From Cunninghamia lanceolata (lineage: Eukaryota > Streptophyta > Pinopsida > Cupressales > Cupressaceae), in NCBI GenBank assembly GCA_027924645.1, contig BSBN01000254.1:13648501-13712500 (forward strand): 64,000 nucleotides of DNA, written 5' to 3'. Below the pieces are notes generated by a model that had not been told where the DNA came from, searched no databases, and was given only the letters and a program-made list of their open reading frames with translations. The position numbers were made by a program, and so were the translations under genes. Positions within the stretch are counted from its first letter, which is position 1; every line of letters begins with the position of its first letter. Below, piece by piece: positions 1 through 10,130 of this stretch.

Positions 1-535
1 CAGTTTGAAGATACAAGAAAAATGGAGTTGTAGGAGGGCATTATAGAGTGTCAGATTTGCAAATCAGAGTTGAAAACAACACCCTGGACTTGGGTGCCCA
101 CTCTTTAGTCCTTCGGATTCCATGATGGGAAAATATTTGTGATAGCAAGAACAGGTTGTAGACTGAGCTTTTAGATCCCAACAAAAACCTAGGCATTGGA
201 CTTGGGTGCCCGCTCATTAGTCCCTGACTATTCCATTTCTAAACCCTAAAAATAGGTGCACAGTTATCTGTCATTTTACATCTTTTTGTAGCAGTATTTT
301 CTGATATTCATCTATTTGCTTCCGTATTTGCATAATTAGGGTTTTAATGTATAATTGAGCATAAATGAGCATAATTGACAATCAAATCATACAAATCCAA
401 TCTTCCCTACATCTCACAGTGAACTAGGGTATGATAATACATTGTAACTTGACCATAGGTCCTTGAAGGAAAGGGTAAAAGGAGGATACATACACAAAAC
501 AACCAAAAACTCAACTATCCAAATTCCACCCTTTA
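1..535 (+). repeat. 3' portion of a divergent LTR, cut by the window edge
   Basis: This stretch aligns by eye with the 3' part of the LTRs at 28976-30229 and 34517-35777. Shared landmarks in the same order are two 'gacttgggtgcccgctc'-type phrases, 'ccctaaaaataggt', 'gtatttgcataattagggtt', 'tctcacag...ctagggtatgata' and a 'ccttgaa' block near the end. It is clearly more diverged than those two copies are from each other. The fragment stops near 535, just before a copia gag reading frame, so it looks truncated or interrupted. No coding potential was seen. The 5' part lies outside the window. Confidence 0.75.
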
Positions 536-545
536 GAGGACTACA

Positions 546-1295
546 TTAGAGAATCTCTTTAGTAAGAAAGATACTATGAGAGGTTTCAAATTGAAGAATG
601 AATTAATTGGTTTGAATCCAACCGAGTTTACAACCATCCATGACTTCTTCAGAAAGCTCAAATCACTTAGATTGCAGCTTAAACAATGTGGAATTGAGAA
701 AGAGGACACTCAATTCTTTCAATCCTTCCTAAACTTGGTCCTGACTATTCAGTTTTTTGTTTCTACCTTTTATGCTACCATGGATTTTCTTGGGAAAGCT
801 TTCAAAATGCCTTCACTTGATGAGTTTGCAACATCACTCACTAGGGAGAAAGCTAATTTAGTACACATGGGCACATTGAAGTCTCCTAGACCTCAAGGTC
901 TTCTTATTAATCAAGGTTCAAAGGATCGAAAGGATTCAACTCACAAAGGCAAGAAATAGAAAAATAAGGATTTCAAGAACAATGAGCAAGTAAAGGAGTC
1001 AAATAATTCACCTTAGTCCTCATCCTCTCTTAAAGAGGAATCATCTAAGAAGGAGAGAACAATGTGTGCATATTGCAAGAAACTAGGACATGATGAGCAT
1101 ACATGTTATGAGAAGAAAATTGATGAGTTGACTCACAATATTCAAAAGAACAACATCAAATTGCCATCATCCATGTCATCTAGTCCATCCTCTTCTTTGA
1201 CACCATCATCATCTACACAAACATGGACAACATGCTTTGCTAACGGGACAAACAATGGAGAAGGACAACCACTCTTTGCTTCTACAAGTATTTAG
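546..1295 (+). pseudogene. gag: Ty1/copia gag remnant with zinc knuckle
   Basis: One reading frame runs from about 546 to 1295, broken by TAG at 957-959 and another near 1011. The first part (ATG at 576) has the helical pattern of copia capsid proteins of the UBN2 type: phrases such as FFRKLKSLRLQLKQCGIEKE and a later LTREKANL. After a lysine-rich linker comes a zinc knuckle, CAYCKKLGHDEHTC (C-x2-C-x4-H-x4-C), near 1065-1106, intact in all four ligands. A serine-rich tail follows. In an active element this protein would form the cytoplasmic virus-like particle and bind genomic RNA. The frame opens directly after a foreign LTR fragment, so no 5' LTR or primer site of its own is present. Superfamily confidence is high; lineage is not resolved. 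Confidence 0.75.
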
Positions 1296-1309
1296 TTAGA
1301 GATATGACT

Positions 1310-1535
1310 TCTTGATTCTAGGACACGATGAGCATAAGTGTTATGACAAGAGAATTGATGCGTTGACTCACATTATTCAAAAAAATAATATCAATTTTCC
1401 ATCATCCATGTCATCTAGTCCATCCTCTTCTTCAACACCACCATAATCTACACAAATAGGGACAACATGCTTTGCTAATGGAACAAGCAAGTGAAAAGGA
1501 CAGACACTTTTGCTTCTACAAGTCTTTAGTCAGAG
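1310..1535 (+). repeat. Second copy of the gag zinc-knuckle/serine tail segment
   Basis: The segment beginning 'ggacacgatgagcataagtgttatga' in sense (1321 onward) is a degenerate direct copy of 1086-1300. It repeats half the zinc knuckle, the 'gttgactcacattattcaaaa' phrase, the 'ccatcatccatgtcatctagtccatcctcttc' serine run and the 'acaacatgctttgctaa' end. The offset is about 235 bp, which indicates a tandem duplication within the element. The second copy has lost the first cysteine half of the knuckle and carries extra stops. Confidence 0.8.
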
Positions 1536-1890
1536 AGATGGCTTCATGATTTTGGAGCTTCTCATCATATTGTTCTTCACAAGGGATGCTCTCTTTATTT
1601 GAGTCTTGCACTTTACCACCTATTTTGATGGGTAACAATACATACATGCACACGCAACTAGAAAAGAGACTATTGATATTGGTGAGGCTGCTTTCAATAA
1701 TGTATTATGTTTACCTTCCTTGTCAACCAATCTCTTTTCTATCTACCAGATTATTCACTATCATGCAGGGAAGATAATTAAGTTCACTCCTAATTGAATA
1801 ATCATACGGGACTTGGAGAGTACAGATATCATTGCTATTGGGATGGCTGATCATGCATCTCACTTGTATAGATTCCCCCATTTTTCTTCT
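1536..1890 (+). pseudogene. Copia protease/pre-integrase remnant
   Basis: Read in shifting frames, this stretch gives a run typical of the region between copia protease and integrase. A 'GASHHIVLHKG'-like phrase (protease active-site neighbourhood) comes at 1553-1590. It is followed by 'MGNNTYMH', a glycine-threonine turn, 'NNVLCLPSL', 'TNLFSI' and 'GKIIKFTPN'. At least two frameshifts separate these pieces, so the protein is dead. The catalytic Asp codon itself is not clearly preserved. The order gag, protease, pre-integrase supports a copia source. Confidence 0.6.
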
Positions 1891-2592
1891 TCTGATGATG
1901 TAGATCCATTGATTGATATTCACACTCATGCATCAAGTGTGAATCATGTTTGTGAGGAGAAGTTTGGTCATGTGAACCTTGGTGTTCTTTCATCCACTTC
2001 AGCTCTTGAGACTAGTGTTGAGCTTCTATCTCCTCAACCTCCTACTTCTTTAGAGATTGGCATTGACATGGCTTCATCTACTTCAGTTGAGCGGAACTTT
2101 TCTAGTATTTTAGATACATCTTTGTGGGATACTTTCTTAGTAGGTATATCAAACTTGTTTTATGATTCTCATATTGTAGATTTGGAGGAGACATTTGAGA
2201 GGATATCTCTCCTCTTTAATGACAGTTACAACACAATTGTTATCCCATCTACTTCATCTTTGGAGGTTGTTCTTCATGAGTCTACCTAGATTTTTGGATT
2301 GGTCACTCCTCATTGCATAGTACCATCTTTTGATTCTGACATGTGGACATTTGATCACTTTTTAGAGGCACCTATCATCAGACTTCTTCCCTCATATCTC
2401 TTCTTAGAGATGGAGTTTCTTCTACATCAGCCTTTCAATTGGTTTCTTCCTAAGGGGAGAAATGATGTTTGTAGGTACAATAAACTTTCCAGCATTCATC
2501 TTTCCATTAGTACAGGAGCTACTTCTTTATGGGACAGACGTATTGTCTCACTCTTGCTCTCCTGTGGGGAGTATTTGATTGTATATATGTGA
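1813..2592 (+). pseudogene. Reading frame downstream of pre-integrase, function unknown
   Basis: A frame of about 260 codons begins at 1813 and ends at 2592 with one internal TAG (2287-2289). Its first 25 residues finish the pre-integrase segment. 'CEEKFGHVNLGVLSS' resembles the start of the HHCC zinc region of copia integrase, but no cysteine pair follows. The rest is serine/leucine-rich (for example SSTSALETSVELLSPQPP, then ATSLWDRRIVSLLLSCGEYL) and matches nothing I recognise. Reverse transcriptase and RNase H are absent before the LTR at 2824, so the copy is internally deleted. The tail could be element-specific or simply degenerate sequence. Confidence 0.5.
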
Positions 2593-2823
2593 TAGAAGTA
2601 GTCATTGGGGGATCATGTTGAGTCTTTCTACTATCACTTCTTCTTTCACTTTCTTATTTTTCTCTTTTGGAGAGGGGTTTTTTCCTATGGATTTTTCTCC
2701 TTTATTTCATTTGTGAGATAATTGTGTGTATGTCGATACCTAACATAGCCTAGTAGCCGGGACCCATCCATCATTGCATCTTTGTATTTGTCTACTTCTC
2801 CCTAAGTTATACCTAGGGGGGGG
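2593..2823 (+). promoter_or_regulatory. 3' untranslated stretch ending in a polypurine tract
   Basis: No reading frame is visible. The segment is T-rich and ends in 'acctagggggggg' (about 2811-2823), directly followed by TGTTGG at 2824. A short G-rich purine run before TG is the usual second-strand primer of an LTR retrotransposon, so this marks the 3' end of the copia internal region. Confidence 0.65.
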
Positions 2824-2944
2824 TGTTGGTGTGGATAGGGTTATTACCTATTTGGTTAACCCCTTGTAGTGTGAACTACACACATTATCTAAATAGTCAT
2901 TAGTTAGTGTTATACACACATGTTCACATGTTAAGTTGACTTAG
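2824..2944 (+). mobile_element. 5' part of a copia LTR, interrupted by a gypsy insertion
   Basis: The LTR starts TGTTGGTGTGGATAGGG after the polypurine tract and is cut at 2944 by the gypsy element 2945-8155. It resumes at 8161. Both parts together give about 380 bp. No second copy lies in the window. Confidence 0.65.
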
Positions 2945-4303
2945 TGGTGCAGAAGCACCATTTGTTAAAGGTTATCAATTATTAAGGTCTAGGGTTTAGT
3001 TTTGAATTTTTCTTAAAATAAGGTCTTGAAAGACCATTTATTATTGTAATAAAGCCTATTTGAGGAATTTTTGTAGTGGGGGTCATTATAGGACTAGGGT
3101 CTTTAAGATTTTTGCTTAAGTTTAGTCTTTCTATTTTGGCAACCTTAGTGGAGAAGCTATTTTTAGTCTTTCTTTTTGAGTTTTCTCAATGGAGGAGTGG
3201 AATGAAGTTATATATTGTCAAACATGCTTTTGATATGAGGGATAGATCATAGAGGAAGGATAGGAAGTTTGAATATAATGGAAATAACATAAAAATGACC
3301 ATTTTTGTTGTTCTAGCTCTGTATTTCATAGTTTTACTACATTTTTGTTGTTCCTTGCACCAGTACGGCCTGGTACGGTCCTGTGGTACTCTACACCAAA
3401 CATGTTTGGATGGGATATTGAATTACCTTTCTTTTTCATATGATTTTATGGTCTAGTATCATGGTTTGTGGATTTTATGCCTATTTTTCTAAGAACAATC
3501 CAATAACCTAGGGTTTGACAGTTTTAGGGAGAAATCTCATGTTTTTAAGTGCCACAACCATGGGAAAACTACAAAAATTAGTGAAATTGTAGGTTTTGAT
3601 GTCCTTCAAATGTTTTCTTCACTGGTGGAGAAAAGTAAGGTGTTTCCATGGTGTTTTGAATAACCCTAGTGTTGTTATTTCCTGTTTTTAAGGAGAAATG
3701 AGGGTTTTGGTTTTGCATGCTTGAGTTTTATGAGATAAGTGAAGGTCTAAACCAAACTAATGGTGGATTGTGTCTATTGTAAACACATTGAATGCTTTCA
3801 ATTATAACTAGGATGTTGGGAAGTCCAAAACCTCATAGTTTCTTTGCAAATATGGCCTATTTAGGCCTACTGTCAAACTATAACAGTCATGTTTTGGGGT
3901 GTTTGTTACAAAGGAGTCCATACTGCATGTTTGACATGTGATAGGGATTTATATTGGGTACTCAAAAACCCTCTTCATAGTCTTGAATGGAATCCTATAG
4001 CAAACGTTATGCCCTAACAGTCCCATTTAGAAGGCTATAAGCATTTAGGACTATTTTCAAAGGAATGATAGGAAGAACAAATTGATGAGTTGTTTTATGA
4101 GTTTAGTGAGTATCTCCTAGTCAATTTAGTGTGGCCCAAGGTGGTTAGGAGGTTTTATAGGTAGCTTATGTATTCAAACCATGAAATGGCATCTTTTCCT
4201 AGTCTTGAAGCAATGCAATTTAAGAGGACATTCAAGACAATGTATGATCAGTCAAGTGATCAATGAAACCTTGCTTATGTGTGCCTCCCTTGCCTCTGTA
4301 TCA
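2945..4303 (+). repeat. 5' LTR of the 2945-8155 gypsy element
   Basis: This LTR is 1,359 bp. It aligns along its full length with 6805-8155, sharing the opening 'ggtgcagaagcaccatttgttaaagg' phrase (itself a small hairpin) and the closing 'tcccttgcctct' phrase. Differences are scattered substitutions and short indels. No open reading frame of note. Confidence 0.93.
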
Positions 4304-4322
4304 ATTGATATCAAAGCATAGG
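4304..4322 (+). promoter_or_regulatory. Primer-binding site, initiator tRNA-Met type (degenerate)
   Basis: Right after the 5' LTR end (TCA) the sequence reads 'attgatatcaaagcatagg'. This matches the usual plant Met primer site pattern (TGGTATCAGAGC) with two or three substitutions. Position and pattern together support the call. Confidence 0.75.
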
Positions 4323-4378
4323 AAGTATATCTTTTGAGAGTTAAAGGTTGGAGTTTGAACAAAGTAGAATATGAGAAG

Positions 4379-5520
4379 TCAAGATGCTTCCTAAAGGAAG
4401 TTCAATTGTAATAAAGATTGATCAGTAGGCTAGAGAGCTAGAAGCCTTAAAGAAGGAGATTGTTGCATTGAAGTCTAAAGCTAGAGGCAACATGAGTGAA
4501 AGTGAGTCTGAAGAAGACGAAGAAACTTCTAGGGAAGAAGAAGAGTTGAATCCAGAGGATGTGAGGATGGTAAACTTTTTGAAAGTTGTGAAAGGTGATG
4601 GACATAGCAAAATGGGTTTGCCAATGTATGGAGGCAAATTAGATGGTGAAGAGCTCTTGGACTAGATAGGAGCCATGGAAAATCTCTTTTAAACTAAAGA
4701 GATACATGAATATCACAAGGTGAGGAAAGCTAAAACCAAACTGAAAGGACATGCTTTGCTATGGTGGAACTTTGTACAAGATGAAAGATAGAAACAAGGG
4801 AAGAGTATGATCACTTCTTAGGAGAAAATGAAGGCAAAACTAAAAGGTAAGTTCCTTCCTAGTGATTATAATGTTTAATTGCTTAAAAGACTACAAAATA
4901 TTAGGCAAAAGGACTTAGATGTGCAAGCATGCATTGATGAGTTTTATAGATTAAGTATAAGGAGAAAGCATGAGGAGGATGAGGAACAAAGAGTAGCTAG
5001 ATATCTCAATGGGCTAAGATATAACATTCAAGATGAAATCAATTTGTTGGCACCAAAAACAATGGAACAATGTTTTCAAATGGCAATGAGAGTAGAAGAA
5101 AAATTCAAGAGGAGACAAGAGAAGGTAACAAGAGGAAGAGGCAGTACTTCTAGGGGAAGAGGTACATTTTCAACACCAAGACAATCCAAAGAAGATTTTG
5201 AAGATGTTGATAAGAGTAAAGAACAAGCACCTGAGTCTAGAGGAGGATGGAGAGGTGGAAGAACAAGTTTTAGTGGTAGGTATGCAGATCAAGGAAGAGG
5301 TTCAAATGTGTTTTCAGGAAGGTATTACAACTATGGTGAGTTTGGTCATCCATCCTACAAGTGCCCTAAAAATATTGGTACTACTTCAAGTGGGGGTGAG
5401 AGAAGAGGTGAAAAGAGAGTCCAAATTGTGCAAGAAGATGAAGGAGAAAGTGTCAATTCTTCAAGTCATATTACTACACCAAAGGTGGGTGAATCTTTGA
5501 TGGTGAGAAGACAACTCTTG
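4379..5520 (+). pseudogene. gag: Gypsy gag remnant
   Basis: A capsid-nucleocapsid frame starts near 4379, with open blocks 4468-4665 and 4879-5739. Between them are five stops (TAG or TAA) that sit where Trp or Gln would be expected. The capsid part includes 'KLKGHALLWWNFVQDE', 'MKAKLKGKFLPSDY' and 'YLNGLRYNIQDEINLL', which follow the Retrotrans_gag (PF03732) pattern. A basic RG-rich linker comes next. The nucleocapsid knuckle reads YYNYGEFGHPSYKC: the first two cysteines are both replaced by tyrosine, so only His and the last Cys remain. It can no longer be a functional CCHC knuckle. Confidence 0.85.
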
Positions 5521-5990
5521 AAGACATCCATGGAGAAAGAGCTAATTCAAAGAAGATCCTTGTTTAGGATAACCTGCAAATGCAAAAATAAGGTATGCAA
5601 AGTAGTAGTTGATTTTGGATGCACTGATAATATGGTATCCAATGATATGGTGGACAAATTGAACTTGCAAAGAGTGTCTATGGAAAAACCTTATCAAGTG
5701 TCTTGGGTTAGTGAAAATCAAACCATTTTTGTTGAGTGAACAAGCTACTATTGAGTTTCAAATTGGTCAATAAAGGGATAAAGTTGTTTGTGATATCCTA
5801 CCTATGAGTTGTTGCCATGTTTTGCTTGGGAGACCCTAGCAATTTGACAGGTTTGCAGTTTATCATGGGAGGCAAAATACATATAACATTGAAAAGGCTA
5901 GAGGATCATTCATTCTAACTCCATTGGTTGAAGAGGTAAGAGAGAAAGGTGCGATCATAATGATAGGGAGAAAAGAATATGTGAGCAATG
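5521..5990 (+). pseudogene. Gypsy aspartic protease remnant
   Basis: The gag frame continues into a retropepsin-like segment. 'KVCKVVVDFGCTDNMVSND' holds the active-site Asp, but the following Ser is Phe (DFG). The flap and the second half, 'CDILPMSCCHVLLGRP' then 'QFDRFAVYHGR', follow after a one-base frameshift near 5737. This order is the normal gypsy protease layout before reverse transcriptase. Here it is followed by a tail rather than a polymerase. Stops lie in the 'GQ.RDKV' and 'GRP.QFD' positions. The copy cannot make an active protease. Confidence 0.8.
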
Positions 5991-6202
5991 AGGAAGGTGA
6001 GAGTATGAAATTTGCAGCTAAGTCACAGTTTAATGTTGTTAGGATAGTGAATAGGGAGGATAAGCATAATGTATAGATAGCAGATAGAAGACATGCAAAT
6101 GATTTGTAGACAGTAGCAAAGAAGAATGTCTACAAGTGGAAGAAAAAAGTAAATGGAAGTGCATCTCAGTTTGAGACAAAATAGTGTAAGTGTGAGGAGC
6201 CT

Positions 6203-6859
6203 TTGGTAAGGCAAGAAAATAATGGAGTATTAATTGGGATAGTCATGTGCCCTATGGTAGTAAATACAAATAAGGAGAAGTTGAAAGGTGTCAATACAGA
6301 AGTTTATAAGGCTAACAAGACAATGGGAAAGGAGACAAAAGTTTGTGAGGCAAAAGGACAGTTAAGGGATAGTGGTAGATCAATGGAAAAAGAAAGTGCA
6401 GGTCTGACAGAGACCATTAAAAGTAATAGTACAGATGTTAAGGAGATTGACAAAGGACAAGGTACAACTAACAATGAGAAATGTACAAAAAGCATGATAA
6501 TTGGACAGTGGAATACACAAGAAATTGTGGAGCAAGTGATGGTAGTTGATGAAAGTTTGAAGAGGAATGTGACATCAGAGTTCAGTGATATGGAGAAGAT
6601 GAAACAACGCCCCACAATACAGTACACACAGTTAGAGCATGTTTCAAGGGAAGCTAAATGTAAGAATGTCAAGGAAAATGAGAGTCAAAAACAAAGTGAA
6701 CCTGTTGTAGGCAAGTGTGAAGGTCAAAGCTATGAAGAACACAAAGGAGCACAAGATACAATACTTTTTCCAAGAGACTTGGAAAACATAAAAATTGGGG
6801 TGTATGGTGCAGGAGCACCATTTGTTAAAGGTTGTCAATTATTAAGGTCTAGGCTTTAG
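6203..6859 (+). CDS. Lysine/glutamate-rich C-terminal frame, unknown function
   Basis: This 218-codon open frame follows the protease in the same post-frameshift frame and runs 55 bp into the 3' LTR. It is hydrophilic and low-complexity (for example 'KANKTMGKETKVCEAKGQLR', 'SREAKCKNVKENESQKQ'), with no membrane segment and no pol motif. In autonomous gypsy elements the reverse transcriptase would sit here. The tail may be a replaced sequence kept open by chance or by use as a gag extension. I do not recognise a family. Confidence 0.4.
   Translation: MVRQENNGVLIGIVMCPMVVNTNKEKLKGVNTEVYKANKTMGKETKVCEAKGQLRDSGRSMEKESAGLTETIKSNSTDVKEIDKGQGTTNNEKCTKSMIIGQWNTQEIVEQVMVVDESLKRNVTSEFSDMEKMKQRPTIQYTQLEHVSREAKCKNVKENESQKQSEPVVGKCEGQSYEEHKGAQDTILFPRDLENIKIGVYGAGAPFVKGCQLLRSRL
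6793..6804 (+). promoter_or_regulatory. Polypurine tract of the gypsy element
   Basis: The sequence 'aaaattggggtgta' ends directly at the 3' LTR start (6805). It is G-rich but interrupted by T, so it is a degenerate or minimal tract. Confidence 0.5.
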
Positions 6860-8155
6860 TTTTGAGTTCTACTTAAAATAAGGTCTTGAAAGACCATTTA
6901 CTATTGTAAAAAAGCTTATTTGAGGCATTTCTGTAGTGGGGGTCATTATAGGACTAGGGTCTTTAAGATTTTTTCTTAAGTTTAGTCTTTATATTTTGGC
7001 AGCCTTAGTGGAGAGGCTATTTTTAGTCTTTATTTTTGAGTTTTCTCAATGGAGGAGGAGTGGAATGAAGTTATATATTGTAAAGCATGATTTTTATATG
7101 AGGGATAGATTGTAGAGGAAGGATAGGAAGTTTGAATATAATGGAAATAACATAAAAATGACCATTTTTGCTGTTCTAGCTTTGTATTTCATAGTTTTTG
7201 TTGTTCCTTGCACCAGTATGGCCTGGTATGGCCCTGTGGTACTCTGCACCATACATGTTTGGATCGGATATTGAATTACCTTTCTATTTCATATGATTTT
7301 ATGGTTCAGTATCATGATTTGTGGATTTTATGCCCATTTTTCTAAGAACCGTCCAATAACCTAAGGTTTGACAGTTTTAGGGAGAATCTCATGTTTTTAA
7401 GTGCCACGACCATGGGAAAATTACACAAATTAGTGAAATGGTAGGTTTTGATGTCCTTCAAATGCTTTCTTCACTGGTGGAGCAAAGTAAGGTGTTTTCA
7501 TGGTGTTTTGAACAACCCTAGTGCTGTTATTTCCTATTGTTTTAGGAGAAATGAGGGTTTTGGTTTTGCATGCTTGAGTTTTATGAGATAGTTGAATGTC
7601 CAAACCAAACTAATGGTGGATTGTGTCTATTGGAAACACATTGAATGATTTCAAGTATAGCTAGGATGTTGGGAAGTCTAAAACCTCATAGTTTCTTTGC
7701 AAATATGGCCTAATTAGGCCTACCGTCAAACTGTATTAGTCATGTTTTGGGGTGTTTGTTACAAAGGAGTCCATATTGCATGTTGGACATGTGTTAGAGC
7801 TCAATATTGGGTACTCAAAAACCCTCTCACAATCTTGAATGGAATCCTATAGTAAAAGTTACGCCTTGACAGTCCCATTTAGAGGGCTATAAGCATTTAG
7901 GACTGTTTTCAAAGGAACGATATGAAGAACAAATTGCTGAGTTGTTTTGTGAGTTTAGTGAGTACCTCCTAGCCAATTTAGTGTGGTCCAATGTGGTTAG
8001 GAGGTTTGATAGGTAGCTTATGTATTCAAACCATGAAATGACATCTTTTCCTAGTCTTGAAGCAATGCATTATAAGAGGATAGTCAAGACAATGTATGAT
8101 CAGTCAAGTGGTCAATGAAACCTTGCTTTTGTGTGTCTCCCTTGCCTCTACATCA
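6805..8155 (+). repeat. 3' LTR of the 2945-8155 gypsy element
   Basis: This 1,351 bp direct repeat of 2945-4303 is followed by the CTTAG target duplicate. Confidence 0.93.
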
Positions 8156-8160
8156 CTTAG

Positions 8161-8422
8161 GAAGCATTCTAGTTGTTGATAGTTGTCTATAGTTGGCATC
8201 TTGTCCTATAGTTGTCTCATGTCATAGGATTAAGACACTTGTCACATGACTACAACATCCTACATCTCATCCTTGTCTTTATAAGAAAGGCATATCATGT
8301 ACATTGTAACAACAATCTTTTTGCATTCATTGATAAAATAGAATTATTCTCTCATTTGATCTCTCTTGTGCTTTCATGAAGTCCTAGATCTTGGGTGGCT
8401 ACCATCATAGCTAACTCTTACA
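8161..8422 (+). mobile_element. 3' part of the interrupted copia LTR
   Basis: This continues the LTR cut at 2944. It contains a TATA-like 'tctttataagaaaggc' near 8275 and ends '...ctaactcttaca' at 8422. 'tattatggtattgaagac' after it resembles a degenerate Met primer site. An LTR bordered by a purine tract on one side and a primer-like site on the other could belong to two tandem elements, or the primer match could be chance. Confidence 0.6.
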
Positions 8423-9650
8423 TATTATGGTATTGAAGACATTCTATGGTGTGACATTCTTTTGTTATAAGCCTACATGGTTAGATGTTGTAAAGGACTT
8501 AGTCCTATTTCTAAGCTATTTGACTTAGTGTTGTAATGCTATTTAATTATATAGATTGATGAAAGTTATTTATTTCTTGAGTTGTACTTTATGGGAAAAA
8601 AAATTAACTCATTCCCTTTTTCCGCATGAATTTATTAGAATAATATTATTTTATTCTAGTTAAATAGAGAGGATGTTACATATAGTATCAGAGTGTATCA
8701 GGTTCAATTCTAGGGCATGGACTCTTCTACTCTTAACATTGTCTTATATTCATGTAAACCTTTCTGATGGCCTGATAGTATAGGTGCATCGAGTGTCTTG
8801 AAGACCCTAGTTTTGGGTCAAAGATTCCTTAGATAAGTTGGAATCTTGTTGTTTCTTAGATGGTTCAGTTTGGAACCAAGTAGAAGTATAAACGTTGTTT
8901 GATTGATCAGAGTGCTTTAGGGCCTCATGTTTTCTTTACTATAGTTGTGTTTTTCTTTCATAGGACTCTCTAGTGAGGGAGAAGATAATGGGTAAGAAAG
9001 GAATTGGAATCATTTCAAACCATGCAAAAGACTTTGAATCCTCTTTTGATACTTGAGAAAAGATAGAAGCTAAGAGGGTCTTAAAGAGTAAAATCATGAG
9101 GAGAAAAAAATATGAGATAAAAATAATGGTGTAGAATTGAAACCAAAATAAGGAATTGCACTTTCTAAGTTTGAAGGTAAACCATAGGGGATGGTGCAGA
9201 AGCTTGAATTTAGAAATGTTTTGAGTTGAGAGACCTCTCTAGTGACATGAAAGAAGAATGAACTAGATTTGGGTAGAAAAATCAAAAGGAATAAGGATAC
9301 AATGATGATGGTAATGAATTGGGTGAGATCAAAATGACATAAAGATGGATGCTTAGTGAAAGGAGTATGTACTCAATTTTCAACAGTAAAGACATGAAAA
9401 AAGCAAGTTCAGGCAAGTTGATTTTCAAGTGATTCCTATTCCAATTTCAATCCAGGATGTGAGCTTAAACTTTGAAACCTTGTGTAAGATGAATTAATTT
9501 TCTTTAAGGGTCTTCATTGATGACCTAGGATAAGGATTTGATTGGTTGAGTCATCTCGTTTTGTCTAGTGGACAAGGCAGAAAAATCTTAATGTTTGTGT
9601 TTGATGGGATCATCTGAGTCTTGAATTATATTTATAAATATTGACTTTAT
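8423..9650 (+). other. No gene seen; possible LTR end and primer site near 8674
   Basis: AT-rich sequence with stops in all frames. At 8671-8702 'atgttacatatagtatcagagtgt...caggttc' looks like an LTR end (TTACA) followed by a Met-type primer site, so an old gypsy element probably starts here. The next kilobase carries only fragmentary lysine-rich phrases that I cannot assign to gag with confidence. Confidence 0.45.
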
Positions 9651-9654
9651 GCAC

Positions 9655-10130
9655 TTGTGTACGTATTTTTATTATTTCCTTTGTGCGAGTGATGCACATG
9701 TGTAAGTGATTATACTCACATTTTATGCAAATTATTGCCTTTGTGCAAGTGATGCACTTTTCATATTTTGTGCAAGTTATGTACTTGTGTAATGATAGTA
9801 TTCATATTTTGTGTGAGTGATGCACTTGTGTAATGATTGTATTCATACTTTGTGCAAGTGATGCACTTTTCATATTTTGTGCAAGTGATGCACTTGTGTA
9901 AAGATTGTATTCATATTTTGTGTGAATTTGTGTGAGTGATGCACTTGTGTAATGATTGTATTCATACTTTGTGCAAGTGATGCACTTTTCATACTTGAAT
10001 AATGATTGTTTCATATTTTTTGTGGGTGATGCACTTGTGAAGTGATTGTATTCGTACTTCATATAAAATAATTCTTTTGTGTAAGTAATGCACTTTGAGA
10101 TCATACTTATACATTGTATGAATGATGTAG
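9655..10130 (+). repeat. Hairpin-forming minisatellite
   Basis: About ten degenerate units built on 'tgtgcaagtgatgcacttgtg', then 'taatgattgtattcatatt', with a basic period near 40-45 bp and shorter deleted variants. Each unit core, CAAGTG-ATG-CACTTG, is an inverted repeat with a three-base loop. A short minus-strand reading frame across the array (9802-10104) is produced by the repeat and is not a gene. Confidence 0.85.

Larger units (their letters stand above)
2945..8155 (+). mobile_element. Non-autonomous Ty3/gypsy element with gag-protease only
   Basis: Two direct repeats (2945-4303 and 6805-8155) begin TGGTGCAG and end in TCA. They are flanked by a perfect 5-bp target duplication, CTTAG (2940-2944 and 8156-8160). 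The internal part is only 2.5 kb. It carries a primer site like initiator tRNA-Met, a broken gag, a broken protease and a lysine-rich tail, with no reverse transcriptase, RNase H or integrase. By eye the LTRs are roughly 95% identical, so the insertion is neither very young nor ancient. It landed inside a copia LTR. It must have relied on enzymes from another gypsy element. Confidence 0.93.

Noticed and set aside
6304..6672. 122-codon minus-strand frame
   Set aside because: Shadow of the lysine/glutamate-rich plus-strand frame.
9802..10104. 100-codon minus-strand frame with repeated YTSAS phrases
   Set aside because: It is the minisatellite read as protein.
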